Shown: positions 17,923 to 26,025 of the stretch, in pieces
Layout: each line of letters starts with the position of its first letter
How positions within the stretch are numbered: position 1 is the stretch's first letter
Source of the DNA: Roseburia hominis A2-183
Lineage (GTDB): Bacteria; Bacillota; Clostridia; Lachnospirales; Lachnospiraceae
Assembly: GCF_000225345.1 (NCBI RefSeq)
Contig: NC_015977.1
Span: 2,649,501-2,713,500 of the forward strand
Reading direction: 5' to 3'
Length of the DNA stretch: 64,000 bases
Translations under genes and position numbers: made by a program
Notes under the pieces: model-generated
What the model was told of the DNA's origin: nothing
The model's database searches: none
Seen by the model: only the letters and a program-made list of their open reading frames with translations

Positions 17923-18852
17923 TTATTTACTCTCCTCCTTCGCGATCTCAAGCCACCAGTCACGTGTCCGGCGACACCCTTCTCCAAAGCTGATCTCTGC
18001 TCTAAAACCGGTATCCTGCTCTGTCTTAGAACAGTCAAAGTCCTCTAACGGCTGATTCACGCCTGTAAACGGAATATCTCCAAATATAAAATCAAGTTCC
18101 GGAGCAATTGCAGCTTTCATTTCCAGCAAAAATTCTTTTAGCGGTTTTGCATTGGATGAACCGATCAGATATTCATTGAACGGCTTTCCATTTTCACCAA
18201 TGAGCCGAAATGCTCTTGCCACATCATCAATATAGACAAAGTCATAATTCTGCGTTCCGGCTGTAAACTGAGGTGCTTCTCCCCGAATACATTTCTGGAT
18301 CGTAGTATTGACCATTCTTGGACTTCTCTCGCCTACACCATATGCGTTAGTAATCATTGCCCACACCAGATCAATACCTATATCAGCCGCCACAGACTTG
18401 CACATTGTATGTGCCACCAGTTTTCCGCTTCCATAAATATAGCCCAATCCCGGCTTATTTCCCGGATTAAATACCGCCTTGATTGTCTCAAGTTCCATAA
18501 TGCTTCCGGCATTCACAAACCTTGTACATCCCAGCTTCTTTGCAAGGCGCAGACAATCTACTGTCCACTGTGCATTTTTTAACTGAAGCGCCGTATCCGC
18601 TCTGGCCGGTCCTGCCGATCCAGCCCATGCAAAATGATAAAACGTATCAAAATCCCGGTCTGCCAATCTCTCCTGCAGCTCCTCTGCATTGTCAAGCGAA
18701 AACGGGTAAAACTCAACCAGATCACTCTCAGGCAGATTATTATTGTGCCCTTCCATATCTAATGCAACTACTTTTATTCCATTTGCAATCAACTCTCTGG
18801 TAAGAGCACCACCTACAAATCCATTTGCACCTGATACAATAACCTTTGTCAT
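17923..18852 (-). CDS. NAD(P)-dependent sugar-nucleotide reductase/epimerase (extended SDR)
   Basis: A 309-residue extended short-chain dehydrogenase. VIVSGANGFVGGALTREL is the GxxGxxG nucleotide-binding motif, and YIYGSGKLVAH holds the YxxxK catalytic pair near residue 150. The stop overlaps or abuts the start of the RfbC-like epimerase (17922/17923), which points to translational coupling. In CDP-sugar loci an enzyme of this type usually performs the last 4-keto reduction. I infer that it makes the final CDP-6-deoxyhexose. Distant similarity to CDP-abequose or paratose synthases is possible, but no 3-deoxygenation enzyme is encoded nearby. Confidence 0.82.
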   Translation of the reverse strand: MTKVIVSGANGFVGGALTRELIANGIKVVALDMEGHNNNLPESDLVEFYPFSLDNAEELQERLADRDFDTFYHFAWAGSAGPARADTALQLKNAQWTVDCLRLAKKLGCTRFVNAGSIMELETIKAVFNPGNKPGLGYIYGSGKLVAHTMCKSVAADIGIDLVWAMITNAYGVGERSPRMVNTTIQKCIRGEAPQFTAGTQNYDFVYIDDVARAFRLIGENGKPFNEYLIGSSNAKPLKEFLLEMKAAIAPELDFIFGDIPFTGVNQPLEDFDCSKTEQDTGFRAEISFGEGCRRTRDWWLEIAKEESK

Positions 18853-18869
18853 GAAATGCCTCCTAAAAT

Positions 18870-19922
18870 CTATTTCAAATAATCGGTAATCTCTTTTTCC
18901 ATCTCGGCAACCAGATCACCCTTCGCCAGATAGACCTTGCTCCACTGTACACTATTTGCAACTGCATCCTGAATATGCCACTTCGGTTTCCACTGCATCA
19001 CTCTCTTAATTCTGGAGCAATCCAATTTCAAAAATCCGGCCTCATGCGGTGCATTCGCTTCTGATACATCTTTCCATGTAGCCTCTGGTCCCCAATATTT
19101 GCAAAACAGATCTACCAGTTCTCCTGTGGTTACGCAATCGCAGTCATCCGGTCCAACATTGTAGCTGCCTTCATATCTGTCTTTATCCAGATATTGAAGT
19201 TCTGCCAGCTTCAAATACGTGCATACCGGCTCCAGCACATGCTGGTACGGTCTGGTTGAATACGGATTACGGACGATAATTTCCTTTCCGGCTTCCTGCG
19301 CTCTCACACAATCCGGAATAATTCTATCCTTTGCAAAATCACCTCCTCCGATTACATTACCCGCACGACACGTCGAAATTGCGACAGTTCTGTCTCCAAA
19401 GAAAGATTTCTTGTAAGAACTTGTAACCAGCTCCGAACAGGATTTTGAATTAGAGTACGGATCATATCCATCGAGGACATCATTCTCGCGATATCCCCAC
19501 TCCCATTCATTATTTTTATATACCTTGTCCGTTGTAACGTTGACAAATGACTTTACACATTCATGTAAGCGGACTGCCTCCATAATATTTACAGTTCCCA
19601 TAACATTTGCTTCATACGTATATACCGGATTTGCATAGCTTTCTCTTACGATCGGCTGTGCTGCCATATGGATTACGATTTCCGGCTGATATTCATCAAA
19701 CACCTGATTAAGATGTGCCAGATCACGAATATCACCTATTACCGACGTCATCCCCTTCTCCATATGCGTCATATCGAACAGACTTGGCTGTGTCGGTGCT
19801 TCCAATGCATATCCGATCACATTGGCTCCCCGCATCATAAGTACCTTGCACATCCAAGTTCCTTTAAATCCCGTATGTCCTGTTACTAAAACTGTTTTTC
19901 CTTTATAAAAACTTAAATCCAT
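18870..19922 (-). CDS. rfbG: CDP-glucose 4,6-dehydratase
   Basis: A 350-residue extended SDR with the family-specific N-terminus VLVTGHTGFKGTWMCKVL, the VTTDKVYKNNEWEWGY segment and the catalytic YSNSK near residue 160. The combination TGHTGFKG plus TDKVYKN is characteristic of CDP-glucose 4,6-dehydratase (RfbG/DdhB) rather than of RfbB. It converts CDP-glucose to CDP-4-keto-6-deoxyglucose. The start is one base after the stop of rfbF, and the two genes act in sequence. Confidence 0.93.
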   Translation of the reverse strand: MDLSFYKGKTVLVTGHTGFKGTWMCKVLMMRGANVIGYALEAPTQPSLFDMTHMEKGMTSVIGDIRDLAHLNQVFDEYQPEIVIHMAAQPIVRESYANPVYTYEANVMGTVNIMEAVRLHECVKSFVNVTTDKVYKNNEWEWGYRENDVLDGYDPYSNSKSCSELVTSSYKKSFFGDRTVAISTCRAGNVIGGGDFAKDRIIPDCVRAQEAGKEIIVRNPYSTRPYQHVLEPVCTYLKLAELQYLDKDRYEGSYNVGPDDCDCVTTGELVDLFCKYWGPEATWKDVSEANAPHEAGFLKLDCSRIKRVMQWKPKWHIQDAVANSVQWSKVYLAKGDLVAEMEKEITDYLK

Positions 19923-19923
19923 C

Positions 19924-20703
19924 TTAGTTCTCCCATATTTTCCACGGTGCTTTATTCTGCTCCAATAACTCTTCCAGTAAATTCTTATCTCTCAGCGTAT
20001 CCATGCACTGCCAGAAACCATCATGCTTATATGCCTGTAACTGCCCCTCTGCTGCCAGACGCTCCAGCGGCTCTCTTTCAAAAACAGTCTGATCCCCATC
20101 AATATAATCAATGACCTGAGGTTCAATTACCATATAGCCGCCATTAATCCATCCGCCATCTTCTTTTCTCTTTTCAGAGAAACGCTCGATCGTATTGCTT
20201 TCATCGATATCAAGTGTTCCGAAACGCCCTCCCGGCTGAATGGCTGTCATAGTCGCCAGTTTTCCACTCTTCTTGTGGAAATCATATAACTCCTTGATAT
20301 TGATGTCGCAGACGCCGTCTCCATAAGTAAGCATAAATGTATCATTGCCAATATAATCGCGCACACGCTTAATTCGACCACCTGTCATTGTATTGAGTCC
20401 GGTGTCAACAATAGATACTTTCCACGGCTCCGCCACATTATTGTGTACCACCATCTCGTTCTGCGCCGTAAAGTCAAATGTAATATCCGAACGATGCAGA
20501 TAGTAATTTGCAAAATACTCCTTGATAACCTGCTGCTTGTACCCTGCACAGATCACAAACTCATTGAATCCGTACGATGAGTACTCCTTCATAATATGCC
20601 AGAGAATCGGCTGTCCGCCAATTTCTATCATTGGCTTCGGCTTTAAATGTGATTCTTCTGAGATTCTTGTTCCAAACCCTCCTGCTAATAAAACAACTTT
20701 CAT
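19924..20703 (-). CDS. rfbF: glucose-1-phosphate cytidylyltransferase
   Basis: A 259-residue nucleotidyltransferase. VVLLAGGFGTRISEES and KPKPMIEIGGQPILWHIMK are the signature of glucose-1-phosphate cytidylyltransferase (RfbF/DdhA). GDGVCDINI is the metal/sugar binding region, and the tail WQCMDTLRDKNLLEELLEQN is typical. It makes CDP-glucose from CTP and glucose-1-phosphate, the entry to CDP-linked deoxysugars. It is the first gene of the rfbF-rfbG-reductase-epimerase set and follows a good minus-strand promoter (20773-20801) and an AAGGAG site. Confidence 0.94.
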   Translation of the reverse strand: MKVVLLAGGFGTRISEESHLKPKPMIEIGGQPILWHIMKEYSSYGFNEFVICAGYKQQVIKEYFANYYLHRSDITFDFTAQNEMVVHNNVAEPWKVSIVDTGLNTMTGGRIKRVRDYIGNDTFMLTYGDGVCDINIKELYDFHKKSGKLATMTAIQPGGRFGTLDIDESNTIERFSEKRKEDGGWINGGYMVIEPQVIDYIDGDQTVFEREPLERLAAEGQLQAYKHDGFWQCMDTLRDKNLLEELLEQNKAPWKIWEN

Positions 20704-20772
20704 TATATATCTCCTTTCACTTACGACATTCTACTCACTTCTAAAGTAATCTGCAAAAACCTATACTATCTT

Positions 20773-20801
20773 ACAATATTGGAAAAATGTATATTTGTCA
20801 A
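20773..20801 (-). promoter_or_regulatory. sigma-A-type promoter for rfbF
   Basis: On the minus strand TTGACA (20796-20801) is followed after 17 bases by TATTGT (20773-20778). The start of rfbF lies 70 bases downstream. It sits in the 105-base gap between the GT2 gene and rfbF, so the CDP-sugar genes can be transcribed independently of the glycosyltransferases upstream. Confidence 0.65.
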
Positions 20802-20808
20802 GTCACTG

Positions 20809-21816
20809 TCATCTTCTAGATCGTACAATTTTGTATACAATTGTTCCAATGGGCAGCATCGTATAATTCGTTCTCCGGAGCATGGTAATGCTCTTTTTCC
20901 TTGTGGCACTGTAAATCCTGGGATACCTCTTTTTCAACCCTTGATCCCAGTTTCTTAATTCTTTCTTAATTCCAGATTCACACCCCATACTGATATAAAT
21001 CTGAAACTGATTTTCCACAACCTGTGCAATACAGCGCTCAATATATCTCATACTTCCGTCAGACAGTCCATGCAGTCCCGCATAAAACTTCAACAGGCTG
21101 TCCAAAACCTTCTGATGCTGCATACGATTCTTCTGCATACTTCGGATATCCATACTCTGTCCATTTCTGCCAAGTCGATACATGTACAGGAACTTTGGAT
21201 AAAAATAAACTGTTCTTGCAAACGGAATCGGGTAAGTAATATATTCACAGTCCACATAATAACAATGCTCGTCAATCTGGATGTGATTCTGTTTCAATAT
21301 CGCCGACCGGATGGTCAGTGCATGCATTTTTATCACATCCACCACCTCACCCTTTGTAAGATCCACAATGTGTCCATACTGCTCTCTGCAAGGCGTACAA
21401 TGCTTCTCCTGCAGGACGGTGTCCGTCTCATCCTGAATACACAAAAAACCCGCCGCCACAATATCTGTATCTGTCTCCTCCAACAGCTTCACAAACGCTT
21501 CCAGCTCTTCTGTATTCAGCCAGTCGTCCCCGTCCACCACTTTAAAATATTTTCCTGTGGCATAACGAATTCCATAATTGATACCTGATCCATGACCACC
21601 GTTTTCCTTATTATAAAGAAAATATGTCTCTGGATACTTTTCACAATACCGCTGTGCAATCTCTGCCGTATGATCCTTGGAACCATCGTTGATTACCAAT
21701 ACTTCTATTCTGTCTAAAATCGCTTGTATTTCAAAAGAAGCCAGACACTTTTCCAAATATTTTTCGACATTATATGCCGGAATGACAATACTTAATATCT
21801 TCTCCATAACCCTCAC
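20809..21816 (-). CDS. glycosyltransferase family 2
   Basis: A 335-residue GT2 enzyme (GT-A fold). LSIVIPAYNVEKYLEKCLAS starts the fold, VLVINDGSKDHT binds the nucleotide, and KVVDGDDWLNTEEL carries the DxD-like metal motif near residue 97. The start is a GTG at 21816 or an ATG three codons later at 21807; the spacing to the weak ribosome site favours the GTG. It follows another GT2 gene by two bases. It has no membrane segments and presumably acts on an undecaprenyl-linked acceptor on the inner membrane face. The sugar is unknown. Confidence 0.88.
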   Translation of the reverse strand: MRVMEKILSIVIPAYNVEKYLEKCLASFEIQAILDRIEVLVINDGSKDHTAEIAQRYCEKYPETYFLYNKENGGHGSGINYGIRYATGKYFKVVDGDDWLNTEELEAFVKLLEETDTDIVAAGFLCIQDETDTVLQEKHCTPCREQYGHIVDLTKGEVVDVIKMHALTIRSAILKQNHIQIDEHCYYVDCEYITYPIPFARTVYFYPKFLYMYRLGRNGQSMDIRSMQKNRMQHQKVLDSLLKFYAGLHGLSDGSMRYIERCIAQVVENQFQIYISMGCESGIKKELRNWDQGLKKRYPRIYSATRKKSITMLRRTNYTMLPIGTIVYKIVRSRR

Positions 21817-21818
21817 TC

Positions 21819-22628
21819 TTATTTCCGAAGTATTTTCTGATATACAAACTTCCGCATTCGTTCCGGCTGCAATGTCATCCCCATCGTAAGAATCAACGCG
21901 ACGACATATTCCCTTCCATTCAGCCAGTGCATCTGCTTCTGGCTCTTTCGGAATGCCGCATACCGGCGGAAATACCTAAAACCGCCACGCCGGTCATACA
22001 CGCCATCGTTGTTGCGCATGCAAACCAGCACCTCCGGAAGATTATAAAACTCCATTCCCTGTACCATCATGCGCGTCCAGAGATCATAATCCTCGAGTAG
22101 CGGAACGTGACGATAATTTCCTGCCCGAAGCACTGCGCTCTTGCGAAACATGACAGTCATATGATTCACCGGATTGCGGTACTTTCCATACTTTCTTATC
22201 TCGTCATTGTGCTGCGGCATCTGCTTCTGCCTGTGATAAGTACCTGTATCATTGAACTCCTGCATCCAGCCGCCGCAGGCCATCACAGATGGGTGTGCTT
22301 CCATATAGACATACTGATGCAGGAATCGATCCGGCATGGCAAGATCATCCGTATCCATTCTTGCGATCAATTCATTTGTGCACATTTCCACGCCCTTTGC
22401 AAGTGCGCGTCCAAGCTGTACATTTTCTCTGAGTGGACAAACCCTGAGCGCGGGATACCGTTTTTCAAGCGTTGCGATCATCTGATAGAGTTCCTCCGTC
22501 AGCGGTCCGTCCTCCATCAACACCACTTCATCCGGGACAAGCGACTGCGCAAATACACTTTTCACTGCCTCACGCAAATATTCCGGTCTTTCCTTTTTAT
22601 ATACTGACATTAATACTGAAAACGCCAT
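21819..22628 (-). CDS. glycosyltransferase family 2
   Basis: A 269-residue GT2 enzyme. FSVLMSVYKKERPEYLREAV starts the domain, DEVVLMEDGPLTEELY is the nucleotide-binding region and IARMDTDDLAMPDRF contains the DxDD metal motif. HMTVMFRKSAVLRAGNY and LLEDYDLWTRMM resemble beta-1,3-type GT2 enzymes such as AmsE/WaaB relatives of capsule loci. It lies directly after the initiating transferase gene in transcription order, so it may add the second sugar of a repeat unit. That order-based assignment is inference. Confidence 0.87.
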   Translation of the reverse strand: MAFSVLMSVYKKERPEYLREAVKSVFAQSLVPDEVVLMEDGPLTEELYQMIATLEKRYPALRVCPLRENVQLGRALAKGVEMCTNELIARMDTDDLAMPDRFLHQYVYMEAHPSVMACGGWMQEFNDTGTYHRQKQMPQHNDEIRKYGKYRNPVNHMTVMFRKSAVLRAGNYRHVPLLEDYDLWTRMMVQGMEFYNLPEVLVCMRNNDGVYDRRGGFRYFRRYAAFRKSQKQMHWLNGREYVVALILTMGMTLQPERMRKFVYQKILRK

Positions 22629-22650
22629 ATTCCCTGCTCCCTGTTCCAGC

Positions 22651-24000
22651 TTATCCTTTTAAGGCCGTCTTCTGTGTCTCATCCACGCCTTCTGTATTCT
22701 CTTTCTGAAACAGAATCTTAAACGTCAACAGCATGATCTTAACATCGAGCCACAGAGAATAATTTTCAATATAAGTGATATCGAATTTTAATTTATCGTA
22801 CGGTGTCGTATTATACTTTCCATATACCTGCGCGTATCCGGTCAGTCCCGCTTTCACCTTGGTGCGCAACACAAACTCCGGAATCTCCTCAGCATACTGA
22901 TCCGCGATCACTTGACGCTCCGGTCTTGGTCCCACCATCGACATATCGCCCTTTAAGATATTAAACAGCTGCGGCAGCTCATCAAAATGGATGTTGCGGA
23001 TCACCCTTCCCACCGGGGTCACACGCTTATCTCCCTTTGCCGCAAGTCTGGCGCCGCTCTTCTCGGAATCCATACTCATGCTGCGGAACTTATAGATCAT
23101 AAACGGTCTCCCATCACGGGTCAGCCGTTCCTGCTTATACAGAACTGGACCGCCATCATACAGCTTAACCGCCAACGCAATGATTAACATGAACGGCGAT
23201 GCGATCACAATACCGATCAGTGACAGCACAATATCACAGGTCCTCTTGATGATGCGCTGATCAATCGACAATCCCTGATTGCGCGATAACAGCAGCGGCG
23301 TGTCAAACAGATGGATGTCGTCCGCCCCGCGGAAAATGATGTCTGAGATCTTCGGTGTCACATATGTCCGGATCGACTCCTGGTAACAGAACTTCATGAT
23401 CTGGTTTCTCGCCTGTGCCGGCAGATCGCAGAGCACCACCGCATTGTATTTGCGGATCATCGGGTAAAGCTTCTCATGACCGATCTCGTAGCTGACCGAT
23501 CCGCAGATATTGTACTTGTCGCGGCGCGTATTGATCTTCAAGATCAGCTCGTCCGGCGCATAATGCCCATAGATCACGAGCATCTGCCGCGGCGGATACA
23601 GCTTAGTATAAAGTTTTCTTATGATGTAAATCCACGGCAGAATGAAGCCTGTCTCAACTGCCATGACAACAAGCATAGGTGCCGGCTCTACATAATCACG
23701 GCAGATCAGGCAGAGTTCCAGATATCCGACGATCCCGCTCAGTAAAATGGATAAAATATGAGACAATGCAATATCCGTCATCCGCATATAGCCGATATTG
23801 TACCCACCAAATACCTTCGTAAAAAAGAAGATTACCAGCACATACAGTCCGACAACCGCCCAGTTTCCACGGCGCCAGAAGCCAAACTGCTCCTCGTAAA
23901 CAATGTACCAGATGTAGCCAAAACACAAGCCTTCCACCAGAAGTGTGATAAGGTTTGCGCCATAATTCAGTAAATGCTTATATTGTTCCTTCAGATTCAT
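22651..24000 (-). CDS. initiating polyprenyl-phosphate sugar-1-phosphate transferase (WcaJ/CpsE-like), first copy
   Basis: The protein has 449 residues from ATG 24000, which has AAAGGA nine bases upstream; a longer in-frame ATG at 24033 has no ribosome site. Four N-terminal membrane segments are followed by a CoA-binding-like middle domain. The C-terminal bacterial sugar transferase domain contains RTCDIVLSLIGIVIASPFML, the basic YKFRSMSMDSE, DELPQLFNILKGDMSMVGPRPE and GLTGYAQVYGKY. The enzyme moves a sugar phosphate from a UDP-sugar to undecaprenyl phosphate and starts repeat-unit synthesis. A second homologue lies at 41588-43009. A promoter candidate stands 120 bases upstream. Confidence 0.93.
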   Translation of the reverse strand: MNLKEQYKHLLNYGANLITLLVEGLCFGYIWYIVYEEQFGFWRRGNWAVVGLYVLVIFFFTKVFGGYNIGYMRMTDIALSHILSILLSGIVGYLELCLICRDYVEPAPMLVVMAVETGFILPWIYIIRKLYTKLYPPRQMLVIYGHYAPDELILKINTRRDKYNICGSVSYEIGHEKLYPMIRKYNAVVLCDLPAQARNQIMKFCYQESIRTYVTPKISDIIFRGADDIHLFDTPLLLSRNQGLSIDQRIIKRTCDIVLSLIGIVIASPFMLIIALAVKLYDGGPVLYKQERLTRDGRPFMIYKFRSMSMDSEKSGARLAAKGDKRVTPVGRVIRNIHFDELPQLFNILKGDMSMVGPRPERQVIADQYAEEIPEFVLRTKVKAGLTGYAQVYGKYNTTPYDKLKFDITYIENYSLWLDVKIMLLTFKILFQKENTEGVDETQKTALKG

Positions 24001-24079
24001 TCCATTATTTCCTTTTTCATTGATGAGTAACATCTGTTATTTGTTTCTGTGCACTGACTGCGCTGCCTTCTGCGCATCT

Positions 24080-24098
24080 GAAGTTCCACAGGAACTTC
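24080..24098. other. inverted repeat in the leader of the initiating transferase gene
   Basis: GAAGTTCC-ACA-GGAACTTC is a perfect 8-base-pair stem with a 3-base loop. It lies between the -10 box at 24121-24126 and the start at 24000, in the presumed 5' leader. No U tract follows on either strand, so it is not a standard terminator. It could be an operator or an RNA hairpin. Confidence 0.5.
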
Positions 24099-24120
24099 TA
24101 ATATAAACTCGTTAAAGTTC

Positions 24121-24149
24121 ATTATATCATAATGTCCATGCTGTCGCAA
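24121..24149 (-). promoter_or_regulatory. sigma-A-type promoter for the initiating transferase gene
   Basis: On the minus strand TTGCGA (24144-24149) is followed after 17 bases by a consensus TATAAT (24121-24126). Transcripts would start near 24114 and have a leader of about 114 bases that includes the inverted repeat at 24080-24098. It separates this transcription unit from the membrane-protein pair upstream. Confidence 0.65.
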
Positions 24150-24160
24150 CTTTGCACGTT

Positions 24161-24934
24161 TTACATTTGTCTCTTATCAAAAATGTAATATTCCTCTGTC
24201 TCATCCACACGTTCATACCCAAGTGTTTCCAATGCAGTACATTGCACCTGGTGTTTTGCAAGTACAATCGTATTCACTCCTATTTCTGCAGAACGTATAC
24301 CAATGTAATATAGCTCATCATAGGAAAAATATCCTGCTGCTGTGCTGTATAGCATATCATATAAATCCTGAACCTCAGGATTTATATTTTCCCGTCCAAA
24401 AACAAGCCTTATATTCGCATCATACTGTCTTATATTTGTGCTTACATAAACTGTTGCCAGCGCATATGGTGCATCCTCATATGTCTCGATCTTATCTGCA
24501 ATCTCGATAATCTCCGAATCTATTTTATAATAATTAGAAGGAGCTATATACTTTTTCAGAACCGGTCCACCTGTTCCCCAGAGTATCACTACAATCGCCG
24601 CAATCATAATTGCTCTCACCCACAATTTGCGTTTATCCAACAGCTGTGCACCCACATATGCAATTCCAATAGTAAATGGGAAAAGCCAGAATATTCTGAC
24701 ATAACGTCCTGTAACCGCTCCTTTTAACGAACAGACCAGATAAATCACAACAGGGTTTAAAAATAAAATCAGAATAATCCCACAGACGAACAATAAATGC
24801 GTCACCTCTTTTTTTCTATACCGTGTCAGTAACAATAGAATAACGGCACACACCAATATTATATATCCAACATTTTGAAAATACATTTCAAAAATTTCTG
24901 CCATGTATGCGATTCCCTGCTGTATCATACTCAT
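24161..24934 (-). CDS. membrane protein, C-terminal partner of a split GT-C-like glycosyltransferase pair (first pair)
   Basis: From ATG 24934 (or 24928, better spaced from AAGG) the protein has about 255 residues. Roughly five membrane segments in the first 140 residues are followed by a soluble domain (residues about 145-255) with IVLAKHQVQCTALETLGYERV near the end, probably outside the membrane. A longer open frame to 25030 only overlaps the previous gene and has no supporting start. It is the paralogue of 38420-39205, where the same short exterior domain ends in a VFNTSFHQIPEDL-type segment. I take it as the second half of an integral membrane sugar transferase whose first half is 24943-25992. 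No named family is recalled with confidence. Confidence 0.65.
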   Translation of the reverse strand: MSMIQQGIAYMAEIFEMYFQNVGYIILVCAVILLLLTRYRKKEVTHLLFVCGIILILFLNPVVIYLVCSLKGAVTGRYVRIFWLFPFTIGIAYVGAQLLDKRKLWVRAIMIAAIVVILWGTGGPVLKKYIAPSNYYKIDSEIIEIADKIETYEDAPYALATVYVSTNIRQYDANIRLVFGRENINPEVQDLYDMLYSTAAGYFSYDELYYIGIRSAEIGVNTIVLAKHQVQCTALETLGYERVDETEEYYIFDKRQM

Positions 24935-24942
24935 CACCTTCT

Positions 24943-25992
24943 CTAAAGCACATATAATAAAATTACTTCTGCAATCGCCAGTACTATGCATGGCAATGTG
25001 CATAAGATCAGTCTGCCTACCACGCTCCATCTTCGCTCACTGATCAAATATTCCAGTCCAAACGCTCCCATTAAAACAGGACAGAGAAAAAGAGCCATGG
25101 AGGATGTAAGACATGCTGCTAAAATTGTCACAAATAATTCTACATAAACATATGTGTTTTCCCCTTCTTTGCGCAATCTGATCAATAGATACCACAACAT
25201 AGGAATCAAAATCGCCGCCAGTGCTCCTTTTCCCTGCCATACACGTTGAAGCAAGAACACGGCGCTTGTACGATCCGAATATGCGCCAAAAAGATTTGCC
25301 AGAACTACAATCAGCAGGAAAATAATTCTTTTTCTTTCGGTAAGGAAAATTTTTTTCGCTAACAATCTATATACAACATATGACCATGCGATATTTACAG
25401 CCGGAAGAATACTTCTCATCAAGATTGCCGGATGAATTTTTAACACTTTTGACCACATAGCCCAAAAAATCGGATAGGGTGACAGGACATAGTTTGCCAT
25501 GGTCTTTAATTTTACAGGTGTCCCCAGATAAGGATGATATACTGATATGGTATCCGTCTGAAAAGAAGTCATCGCCATCCCCACATAGTATGCATCATCG
25601 GCATCACTCTGTAGTCCCAGACATACAAACAAAATCTGGTACAGAATCCCCACTAACACTATCAGAAGCAACGCCATCTCTTTTTTAGAAAAAGAAGGAA
25701 TCTTCCCTACAGAAAACACTTTTTTTTTCGTTCTGTTCCCAATCAGCCCCACTATCATGATTGCCGCGGACAAAATCGCAAAATAGAACACTGTAACGTT
25801 TTTCAATGTCATTTTTGTAAAGGTGCCAGCTAGAACTACAATTTCAAATATCGCATGCATCAGCACCATACCAAAATTCCATTTTTCAAGCACATCTATG
25901 TCGCCTGTTTTGCGATCTAATAATATACATCCGCATCCAACAAAGTATGGTATAAAAGTCATTGCCAGAATAAATATAATACTTTGAATCAT
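24943..25992 (-). CDS. membrane protein, N-terminal partner of a split GT-C-like glycosyltransferase pair (first pair)
   Basis: A 349-residue protein with about nine or ten membrane segments. Near residue 130 the exterior loop LQSDADDAYYVGMAMTS holds an acidic DxDD cluster, as expected for the first loop of GT-C polyprenyl-sugar-dependent transferases. It ends in a membrane segment (ILLYVL) at the same place as its paralogue at 39212-40276, and its partner gene follows within 15 bases. Possibly the DUF6077-type group, recalled from memory only. A run of nine T (nine A in the coding strand) at 25720-25728 is a possible slippage site. It probably adds a sugar on the outer face of the membrane. 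Confidence 0.68.
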   Translation of the reverse strand: MIQSIIFILAMTFIPYFVGCGCILLDRKTGDIDVLEKWNFGMVLMHAIFEIVVLAGTFTKMTLKNVTVFYFAILSAAIMIVGLIGNRTKKKVFSVGKIPSFSKKEMALLLIVLVGILYQILFVCLGLQSDADDAYYVGMAMTSFQTDTISVYHPYLGTPVKLKTMANYVLSPYPIFWAMWSKVLKIHPAILMRSILPAVNIAWSYVVYRLLAKKIFLTERKRIIFLLIVVLANLFGAYSDRTSAVFLLQRVWQGKGALAAILIPMLWYLLIRLRKEGENTYVYVELFVTILAACLTSSMALFLCPVLMGAFGLEYLISERRWSVVGRLILCTLPCIVLAIAEVILLYVL

Positions 25993-26025
25993 TTTTCACC
26001 TATTCTCCACACCGGCCAAACATCT

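Noticed and set aside
24080..24098. Hairpin considered as an intrinsic terminator
   Set aside because: No U tract follows on either strand and it lies downstream of a promoter, in a leader. It is kept only as an inverted repeat.
24943..25030. Overlap of two frames that might be a frameshift in one membrane gene
   Set aside because: The paralogous pair at 38420-40276 is split at the same place with its own ribosome site, and ATG 24928/24934 gives a non-overlapping start. A true two-gene arrangement is more likely.
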